In this document: positions 59,548-64,000 of the stretch, piece after piece
How the letters are laid out: each line of letters starts with the position of its first letter
Numbering within the stretch: the stretch's first letter is position 1
Source: Plenodomus lindquistii
Lineage: Eukaryota; Ascomycota; Dothideomycetes; Pleosporales; Leptosphaeriaceae
Assembly (NCBI GenBank): GCA_025504975.1
Contig: JANUWI010000021.1
Coordinates: 656,147 to 720,146 of the forward strand
Length of the DNA: 64,000 bases
Direction of reading: 5' to 3'
Notes under the pieces: model-generated
Database searches by the model: none
What the model was told of the DNA's origin: nothing
What the model saw: only the letters and a program-made list of their open reading frames with translations
Program-made: the position numbers and the translations under genes

Positions 59548-59637
59548 TTAGGGTTAGGGTTAGGGTTAGGGTTAGGGTTAGGGTTAGGGTTAGGGTTAGG
59601 GTTAGGGTTAGGGTTAGGGTTGTTAGGGTTAGGGTTA
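59548..59637 (+). repeat. Interstitial telomeric repeat array (TTAGGG)n
   Basis: Twelve perfect TTAGGG units (59,548-59,619), then TTG, two more units and a final TTA that merges with the retroelement end. The G-rich strand points right, so this was once a chromosome end facing the right side of the window. It joins the RIP block on the left and the Penelope-like element on the right. Confidence 0.97.
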
Positions 59638-59698
59638 AAGAGTGACAGAGCCACTGAAGAGGAACTCGATTGGATTTTATTCTTTCTGTAAAAAGAAG

Positions 59699-59775
59699 AC
59701 TCTAAATATCTCTTGTGAGGAGATACTTTTCGTTTCTTGTTGGATCTACAGAAAGAAACTCGTCAGGAGCGACAG
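59699..59775 (-). ncRNA. Type-I hammerhead ribozyme, copy 1
   Basis: All core elements are present in order on the minus strand: stem I strand GCUC (59,767-59,770), CUGACGA (59,760-59,766), stem II GUUUCUU/AAGAAAC (seven perfect pairs, 14-nt loop), GAAA (59,728-59,731), and stem III AGUAUCUC/GAGAUAUU (eight pairs including one G-U, 7-nt loop). Then come U-A as the cleavage dinucleotide (A17 at 59,703) and stem I return strand GAGU, with an outer CUGU/ACAG helix beyond an internal loop. The A15.1-U16.1 pair and the G-C closing stem II are kept. Predicted cut lies between 59,703 and 59,702. Hammerheads are known from the repeats of Penelope-like elements; activity here is inferred. Confidence 0.85.
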
Positions 59776-59783
59776 GAGAGCAG

Positions 59784-59791
59784 TTTATATA
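59784..59791 (-). promoter_or_regulatory. TATA box in the 3' repeat, copy 1
   Basis: TATATAAA on the minus strand, 14-21 nt upstream of the outer stem I strand of the ribozyme. It points towards the telomeric array, so any transcript from this copy would run inboard. Confidence 0.5.
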
Positions 59792-59798
59792 CATCGCC

Positions 59799-59816
59799 TC
59801 GGGGGGATTCCCCCGA
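59799..59816. other. G/C hairpin with variable loop
   Basis: TCGGGGG-GATT-CCCCCGA, a 7-bp perfect stem. In copy 2 (63,805-63,822) the stem is identical and only the loop differs (GAGT). Located just upstream of the TATA box in element sense. Confidence 0.7.
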
Positions 59817-59974
59817 TGAGTCTGCCTTGCCTCCGAGATAAGCGCTGGGCTTGTCTCAGAATACCGGTTTTACAGTGGGACCGGCGGCAAGCAAAGGATA
59901 TCGTTCGCTGGGCTTATCTGTAGAGATGTTGGCCCGAGGGGAGCGTGTTGGTATTCATAGTTCTGGTTAACCGA

Positions 59975-59995
59975 TTAGGGTTAGGGTCAGGGTTA
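59975..59995 (+). repeat. Internal telomere-like tract within the 3' repeat
   Basis: TTAGGG TTAGGG TCAGGG TTA, with the same TCAGGG variant in copy 2 (63,981 onward). It is therefore inherited with the element rather than added by telomerase each time. Confidence 0.8.
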
Positions 59996-60008
59996 GCGCC
60001 TTGGCGCT
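59995..60008. repeat. Perfect 6-bp palindromic hairpin beside the internal telomere-like tract
   Basis: AGCGCC-TT-GGCGCT sits exactly at the junction between the 3' UTR and the TTAGGGTTAGGGTCAGGGTTA tract of the repeat. Confidence 0.6.
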
Positions 60009-60533
60009 TGCCCTTCTCCTATTCCGTCTGTTTCCAGAAACCGCAATGGTCGACCTTAATCGAAATAACACCGAAATGACTTACCAATCTCCTCTCGTTC
60101 TTTCCCCAATTGTCCTTCTTCCCCCAACGTCAAAATGGCTGTAAGAGAATTGGGCAAATGATCTCCCGACTCTTCGCACAGTACTTTGTGTCTTCGCCGA
60201 GGCTACTAGCACGTTTCGTGTGGTACTAAGAAGGGGCAAACCATTTTCCAGGTTCCTCTCAAAACAACCATGTTGATGCTCCTTGAAGTGTGAAAGCTAG
60301 GCATGGTGCGTCGCGATACACAGCAAGGGTCAGGAAAGGTTCCAAATACCACTATTCACCCCTATCCATCCCTTCGCAATGCGCTTCAGTATCCGGGTTG
60401 CCCCTTCAATATTCACGGCTGACAGGCGAAGAGGTTTCAGGCGGGCTTCAGGTGGTGTGAGGTTCCTGGAAGGGTGTCAACGGCTTCAAGCATTACGCAG
60501 GAAGCAGCGCTCTGGTTTGATAATAGATGGCGC
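60009..60533 (-). other. 3' untranslated region of the Penelope-like element
   Basis: No frame continues past the ORF2 stop. The stretch ends in the small AGCGCC/GGCGCT hairpin next to the internal telomere-like repeats. Confidence 0.6.
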
Positions 60534-62531
60534 TCAGGTCAGAGCTTGAGGGGGCTGGTAGGGCATTTCTGTGCTTAAGGAAGACACAGATACCGACAAA
60601 TCCTCGATGTCGATTTCTTCGATTTCCTTGGTAAGGATATTTCGATTTACCGCTCGCACAGAGTCCCACATGGACTTTGTACGTTTCTTGGCAACAAGAA
60701 CATTCGGTGGGTATGGCAGGTCCGTAAGCCCATGACGGAACCATGCTTTCCTCATGTTCTCCCAGATAGCGGTCGAAGAAACCTGATCCCATACGGGGTT
60801 ATATTCGGACACGGCAATGATTGCTTTCGTCCTTTCCCTTTTCTCCAGCCCGGAGCCGGGAAAGTAAGATCGCCATTGGACTTGCCGTGCCCAGGAGTGT
60901 AACACCCGATTTGGCCAGCCGCGCGCTCGGAGCCACGACAAAAATGTCGCCTTCCATGTCAAAAAGTATGACTCCTTATAGCATATTGCGCGGACCCGGC
61001 TGAGCTCGCCTTTGATCATCCCCTTCTTGACCGACAGGGGATGGGCGCTTGCCCATGGGATATATTGGTGGTGGCTAAGCGCCTTGTGATAAGGCGCGAA
61101 GCACACCTCCGCCGACTCGGGGTGCGTGTGGAAGCGTACGTCGAGGAACGGGAGTTCGTGGGCGGAATGCGTCCATTGGATCGAAAGTCCGGGGACGCGT
61201 AATCGATCTAGCGCTTCGTCCGAAGGGTCAAGGGCGAAGATATCATCAATGTATCGTCTGTAAAACAGAGATGGTGACGCGTTGATGAATCCTTGTTCGT
61301 AGAAGGCCATGAAAAGGTTTGCAAAGACTGGAGCGCAATGTAGCCCCATTGGCACTCCGTCTGTCTGACTAACCAAGTATGGTCCGAGCTGAAACAAGGC
61401 GCTAAACCAGATTCGTTCGGCAGCGTCTAAAATCCAGTTCCTGGTCTGCTCATCATACCAGTCGCCGGAAGATAAGATAAGCTGCAGGGCATCACGAAAA
61501 TACCTCCATTGAATATTCGTGTACATGCCCGTCACATCTCCAGAATGGAGACGTGGAGAAGTTTCCAATCTCCTATTAAAATCTGCGACTTCTGAACACA
61601 GATTCCGACTGCTTTCACATATCCATGGGAAAGATCGTTGAACCGGTAAGAGAAGGGCGTGCAAAATCCTGGCCAGCGGTCCTAACACATAAGAATGCAT
61701 AGGGACTATTGGCCGAATCTTCCATGGATTTTTGTGAATCTTTGGGATACCATGGAAGACAGGGATTGTCGTATTGGAATACGCTGAACGCCAGAATTTT
61801 TGTACCTTTTTTGAAGAAAGGAACGGAAAAACTTCGCCGTTGGGCATCTTGAGCATTCTACCGTTCAGGTCATTGACGCAACCCGTGAAGAAATCGGTAA
61901 AAGCTTCCTTTCCTTGATGCTGAACCTCAAACAGCGGACGGCGCTCCCTGGGAGGGAGATGCGCTGTTGAAGGTGATGGTAGATCCAAAAAGGCTTGGAT
62001 TTGTTCCTCGTACCATTCACGAGTGACGACGACAATCCCCAGGTTTTTGTCGGTGATGAAAGCCAGAAGCTGAGCTTCCGACAGCCATCTTTGCAGGTTT
62101 TTTGGATGGACGGTCACATGAAAGAGAGCATCGTCCTTTACATCTCGTCGGGGTATAGATCGCTCATGGAGCGCATGACGCAGAGTCTTCCTCCCGTCAA
62201 GAATACCATCTGCAAACCAGTCGTCGTCAATGCCAGGGTCCCAACCGGAAGCGAGATACGGGATTGATTTCGCCCAGTCGGGGGTAACGTCATCTTGATC
62301 GTTACCTTTTTTCCAAAAATAGGTGAGGAGTCTGGCCTTGCGGCAAAGTTCCTCGAACCAATCTTCAGCAACCTTTTCCGAATATCGAATAGGGAAGAGG
62401 TGTTTCAAGTTTACACTAAGGGTGTACTCGATGTCCGGGGGAAGTCTGACACCATCGAGTTTGTGTACACCTGGTTTCCATGACATGAGAGTCTCAAACC
62501 AATGAGACGGCCATGTACGCCAGATGTACAT
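60534..62531 (-). CDS. ORF2: Penelope-like reverse transcriptase, no endonuclease
   Basis: The protein is 665 aa from the first ATG at 62,531 to a TGA at 60,534. It has TDKNLGIVVVTREWY in the N-terminal part, GIPKIHKNPWKIRPIVP (RT2), SGDVTGMYTNI (RT3, first catalytic Asp), TDGVPMGLHCAPVFANLFM (RT4), FYRRYIDDIFAL (RT5, catalytic Asp pair), HELPFLDVRFH (RT6), and YIPWASAHPLSVKKGMIKGE in the thumb. PKIHK and this thumb are diagnostic of Penelope-like elements. The ~130 residues after the thumb are basic and end in an acidic tail; no GIY-YIG or zinc-linked nuclease is seen. The reading frame is open without ATG up to 62,858, overlapping ORF1 by about 250 nt in the -1 frame with protein-like content (TRFFLQKAAQEALDAP), so translation probably begins by frameshift from ORF1 or by reinitiation. 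Confidence 0.9.
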   Translation of the reverse strand: MYIWRTWPSHWFETLMSWKPGVHKLDGVRLPPDIEYTLSVNLKHLFPIRYSEKVAEDWFEELCRKARLLTYFWKKGNDQDDVTPDWAKSIPYLASGWDPGIDDDWFADGILDGRKTLRHALHERSIPRRDVKDDALFHVTVHPKNLQRWLSEAQLLAFITDKNLGIVVVTREWYEEQIQAFLDLPSPSTAHLPPRERRPLFEVQHQGKEAFTDFFTGCVNDLNGRMLKMPNGEVFPFLSSKKVQKFWRSAYSNTTIPVFHGIPKIHKNPWKIRPIVPMHSYVLGPLARILHALLLPVQRSFPWICESSRNLCSEVADFNRRLETSPRLHSGDVTGMYTNIQWRYFRDALQLILSSGDWYDEQTRNWILDAAERIWFSALFQLGPYLVSQTDGVPMGLHCAPVFANLFMAFYEQGFINASPSLFYRRYIDDIFALDPSDEALDRLRVPGLSIQWTHSAHELPFLDVRFHTHPESAEVCFAPYHKALSHHQYIPWASAHPLSVKKGMIKGELSRVRAICYKESYFLTWKATFLSWLRARGWPNRVLHSWARQVQWRSYFPGSGLEKRERTKAIIAVSEYNPVWDQVSSTAIWENMRKAWFRHGLTDLPYPPNVLVAKKRTKSMWDSVRAVNRNILTKEIEEIDIEDLSVSVSSLSTEMPYQPPQALT

Positions 62532-62605
62532 GTGTTGTGCAGTGTTACTTGAGAGTTGGTAGAACTCCAAAGGCAGCTTGCCTGATGCAAAGGGAGCCGG
62601 TGCAT

Positions 62606-62858
62606 CTAAGGCTTCTTGGGCTGCCTTCTGGAGGAAGAACCGCGTTTTCCGTGTTTTTGTTGGCGGTTCTTCTTCCCAATTTTGTTGGGATTCTTCTGGT
62701 TTTTGGTCTTGGAGGGACCAGCCCCTCTCCGACCTTTTCCCGATTTTTTCTTGTTGGCTTTGGCCTTGTCTTGGGCAGACTGCCTTTGCCGTTTCGCGAT
62801 TTCTTTGACGAACACTTCGAGACTTTTGGAGTCCGTTGGCATGACGGCTGTCCCGTCT
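62606..62858 (-). other. ORF1/ORF2 overlap, candidate -1 frameshift zone
   Basis: The ORF2 frame is open from 62,858 without ATG while ORF1 is still being read. A C-AAA-AAC heptamer in the ORF1 phase at 62,705-62,699 is the nearest thing to a -1 slippery site; it is not a perfect X-XXY-YYZ. A TAG-ATG junction ends ORF1 but lies in the ORF1 phase. Confidence 0.5.
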
Positions 62859-63604
62859 CTACGTGCTCTTTTAACTGTGCTAGATTTCTTTGCCCTAAGG
62901 CTCATCTGTTTCTGCGCAGTATTCTCTCCAATTGATATGGCTGATTGTACCAGGGACAGGGAGCAGGCGGGGTCGAGCAGAATAGCCGAGGCCTCAAAGC
63001 TCACCCCTTCCATCTGGGCGATGGGTAACCAGCTTCTGTGTAGTAAATTCGCCTGCTGTGTCTGGTTGCATAGACCGGTCAGGGATTGCACCTCAAGGTC
63101 CTTGATTTCGATCATGCGGGTGAGTGACAGCTTTTTGGCTTCCTTGAGAGATTCATCGAAATTTCGCGGGATGCTACCGCCGTGTTCAGCAAGCTTGCTG
63201 ACCTGAATGGACGGAGCACGGAGGGATTTAAGCTCCAGGATAGAGTCGAAGTTTTCTTTGGCGATGCAATCTCTCCATTCCGCGAGGAGGGAGACTGCGA
63301 GCGCTTTCTTGACGTGTGCTTGCACAATGTTGTCAAGATTGACTCGAGTTCTGTCCTGTGCTACGGCTGGAACGCTAGACACCAGTTGTGCAACGCTGCG
63401 CGAGTTGACGATTTTCTTCAGAAAGGCAGAAACGACTTCAAGCCCGAGGGCCATTCGTCGGTTATGCAATTCCGAATTAACGCTGGATTGGGTTTCAACG
63501 GGAATGGTTGACGAGTCAACCTCCATATCGTCTTGGCGGGGTGAGGGGCCCGCCCTGGCGCGGTTCTGCTGTCCTCGTTGAGGGGTGTGTGGTGAAGCGG
63601 ACAT
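62606..63604 (-). CDS. ORF1 of the telomeric Penelope-like element, basic nucleic-acid-binding-like protein
   Basis: 332 aa from an ATG at 63,604 (context GTCACCATGTC, preceded by a TAA supplied by the CCCTAA repeat) to a TAG at 62,608-62,606. The N-terminus is Gln/Arg/Ser-rich and disordered. The middle (about residues 50-230) is helical (VVSAFLKKIVNSRSVAQLV; LKEAKKLSLTRMIEIKDLEV) and may multimerise. The last 60 residues are almost all Lys/Arg/Gln/Gly (KKKSGKGRRGAG; KHGKRGSSSRRQPKK), suitable for RNA binding and nuclear import. There is no CCHC knuckle. ORF1 proteins with a coiled-coil or basic tail accompany telomeric PLEs such as Athena, but sequence similarity cannot be judged here. TAG is immediately followed by ATG in the same frame. 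Confidence 0.8.
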   Translation of the reverse strand: MSASPHTPQRGQQNRARAGPSPRQDDMEVDSSTIPVETQSSVNSELHNRRMALGLEVVSAFLKKIVNSRSVAQLVSSVPAVAQDRTRVNLDNIVQAHVKKALAVSLLAEWRDCIAKENFDSILELKSLRAPSIQVSKLAEHGGSIPRNFDESLKEAKKLSLTRMIEIKDLEVQSLTGLCNQTQQANLLHRSWLPIAQMEGVSFEASAILLDPACSLSLVQSAISIGENTAQKQMSLRAKKSSTVKRARRDGTAVMPTDSKSLEVFVKEIAKRQRQSAQDKAKANKKKSGKGRRGAGPSKTKNQKNPNKIGKKNRQQKHGKRGSSSRRQPKKP

Positions 63605-63631
63605 GGTGACCAAAGGAGTTGTTGTTGAGGA

Positions 63632-63643
63632 GGGTTAGGGTTA
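63632..63643 (+). repeat. Short telomeric repeat at the element-element junction
   Basis: GGGTTAGGGTTA, about two units, between the 5' edge of the complete element and the 3' end of the next. Confidence 0.85.
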
Positions 63644-63704
63644 AAGAGTGACAAAGCCACTGAAGAAGAACTCGATTGGATTTTATTCTTTCTGTAAAAT
63701 GAAG

Positions 63705-63781
63705 ACTCTAAATATCTCTTGTGAGGAGATACTTTTCGTTTCTTGTTGGATCTACAGAAAGAAACTCGTCAGGAGCGACAG
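63705..63781 (-). ncRNA. Type-I hammerhead ribozyme, copy 2
   Basis: Same structure as copy 1, with CUGACGA at 63,766-63,772 and every core and stem II/III base identical. The only nearby difference is in the stem I internal loop. Together with copy 1 it would cut a tandem transcript into a 4,006-nt monomer carrying ORF1 and ORF2. Confidence 0.85.
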
Positions 63782-63789
63782 GAGAGCAG

Positions 63790-63797
63790 TTTATATA
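63790..63797 (-). promoter_or_regulatory. TATA box in the 3' repeat, copy 2: likely promoter of the complete element
   Basis: Same TATATAAA, about 190 nt upstream of the ORF1 ATG at 63,604. A start 25-30 nt downstream would give a transcript covering ORF1, ORF2 and the full 3' repeat. This resembles the way the 3' region of one Drosophila HeT-A copy drives its downstream neighbour. Confidence 0.55.
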
Positions 63798-64000
63798 CAT
63801 CGCCTCGGGGGGAGTCCCCCGATGAGTCTGCCTTGCCTCCGAGATAAGCGCTGGGCTTGTCTCAGAATACCGGTTTTACAGTGGGACCGGCGGCAAGCAA
63901 AGGATATCGTTCGCTGGGCTTATCTGTAGAGATGTTGGCCCAAGGGGAGCGTGTTGGTATTCATAGTTCTGGTTAACCGATTAGGGTTAGGGTCAGGGTT

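Larger units (their letters stand above)
59638..59995 (-). repeat. 3' terminal repeat (pseudo-LTR-like), copy 1
   Basis: About 357 bp, repeated at 63,644-64,000 with only five differences by eye. It begins (element sense) with TAACCCTGACCCTAACCCTAA, carries a G/C hairpin, TATA box and hammerhead ribozyme, and ends CTTTAACCCTAACCC. Copies flanking the coding part head-to-tail correspond to the pseudo-LTRs of Penelope elements. Confidence 0.9.
59638..63631 (-). mobile_element. Telomere-attached, endonuclease-deficient Penelope-like retroelement (complete copy)
   Basis: A 4.0-kb element in antisense to the telomere G-strand: short leader, ORF1 (63,604-62,606), overlapping ORF2 reverse transcriptase, 3' UTR, then a ~360-bp 3' repeat ending in CTTTAACCCTAACCC at the TTAGGG array. 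Orientation (3' end inboard, 5' end towards the telomere) is that expected when reverse transcription is primed by an exposed chromosome 3' end. No GIY-YIG domain, LTR or poly(A) is present. Its 5' edge at 63,631 meets CCCTAACCCT of a second copy. Known relatives by architecture are the Athena and Coprina telomeric PLEs. ORFs are intact, with no sign of RIP, so the insertion is young or protected. Confidence 0.85.
63644..64000 (-). repeat. 3' terminal repeat, copy 2: 3' end of the next, outboard element
   Basis: Nearly identical to copy 1 at a distance of 4,006 bp. It is separated from the 5' edge of the complete element by CCCTAACCCT (63,632-63,643). The window ends within its internal telomere-like tract, so an upstream coding part very likely continues to the right. 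Confidence 0.9.

Noticed and set aside
59642..59923. 93-codon plus-strand frame repeated at 63,648-63,929 with almost the same protein
   Set aside because: It is antisense to the ribozyme and promoter module. Its conservation is explained by the near-identical DNA of the two repeat copies, and no domain is recognisable.
60493..60792. 99-codon minus frame overlapping the ORF2 end
   Set aside because: Out-of-phase shadow of the reverse transcriptase coding sequence.
60534..60930. Hidden GIY-YIG endonuclease in the C-terminal 130 residues of ORF2
   Set aside because: No GIY...YIG pair, conserved Arg or Glu pattern or CCHH linker can be found. The tail is basic and then acidic.
62531..62570. 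ORF2 start at 62,570 and ORF1 start at 63,613
   Set aside because: Both positions are TTG, not ATG. The first ATG codons are at 62,531 and 63,604.
59638..63631. MoTeR-like telomeric retrotransposon with a restriction-enzyme-like nuclease
   Set aside because: The reverse transcriptase has Penelope-type PKIHK and thumb motifs, and no CCHC/nuclease tail is present after it.
1..64000. CRISPR arrays, tRNA or rRNA genes
   Set aside because: No regularly spaced identical repeats and no cloverleaf or conserved rRNA stretch were noticed. A tRNAscan/Infernal run would settle it.

Overview
The window looks like a subtelomere of a filamentous ascomycete (Pezizomycotina). The evidence is TTAGGG telomeric repeats, a CYP505-type P450-reductase relic, Ty1/copia, Tad-like LINE and Fot1/pogo fossils, short GT-AG introns, and an 11.8-kb block in which CpA/TpG has been almost entirely converted to TpA while CpG survives, the signature of repeat-induced point mutation (RIP). 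The G-rich strand runs 5'->3' rightwards, so the chromosome end lies to the right. Genus cannot be told from the sequence.

Layout. (1) Bases 1-47,700 have ordinary base composition but form a gene graveyard. Almost every recognisable coding stretch is frameshifted, carries stops or is truncated: CYP505 fusion, MFS transporter, EB1/Mal3, LINE endonuclease, two copia fragments in opposite orientation, HeH (Src1-like) domain, SNF2-type helicase, CCHC zinc-knuckle protein, Irc6/p34, Hsp110/Hsp70, Urb1-like and alpha/beta-hydrolase fragments. The EB1 copy still has an intron that splices correctly, so these are decayed DNA-level duplications rather than processed copies. The best candidates for intact genes are a 494-aa protein with an Asp/Asn/Tyr repeat tract (44,046-45,530, minus) and small hypothetical proteins near 41.3-42.9 kb. 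(2) Bases 47,720-59,547 are an extremely AT-rich RIP block with no open frames. A Fot1/pogo transposase can still be read through its stops at about 48.7-50.1 kb. (3) Bases 59,548-59,637 are an array of 12 perfect TTAGGG units plus variants. (4) Bases 59,638-64,000 hold telomere-attached retroelements, all minus strand, head to tail with a 4,006-bp period: one complete element and the 3' part of the next.

The telomeric element is the main discovery. Its 665-aa ORF2 is a reverse transcriptase with Penelope-like (PLE) motifs (PKIHK, TGMYTNI, DGVPMG, YIDD, LPFLDV) and no visible GIY-YIG nuclease. ORF1 is a 332-aa protein with a very basic C-terminus. ORF2 lies in the -1 frame, overlaps the ORF1 end by about 250 nt and has no ATG in the overlap. 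The ~360-bp 3' repeat, present twice, carries a TATA box, a G/C hairpin and a full type-I hammerhead ribozyme core, and ends in CCCTAA repeats complementary to the telomeric overhang. Inferred model: the outboard copy's 3' region promotes transcription of the inboard neighbour, the ribozyme cuts tandem transcripts into monomers, and the CCCUAA-ended RNA is copied onto an exposed chromosome end without a nuclease. Endonuclease-deficient telomeric PLEs (Athena, Coprina) are known; this ascomycete-type example with an overlapping ORF1/ORF2 and a ribozyme with a long stem III deserves follow-up.
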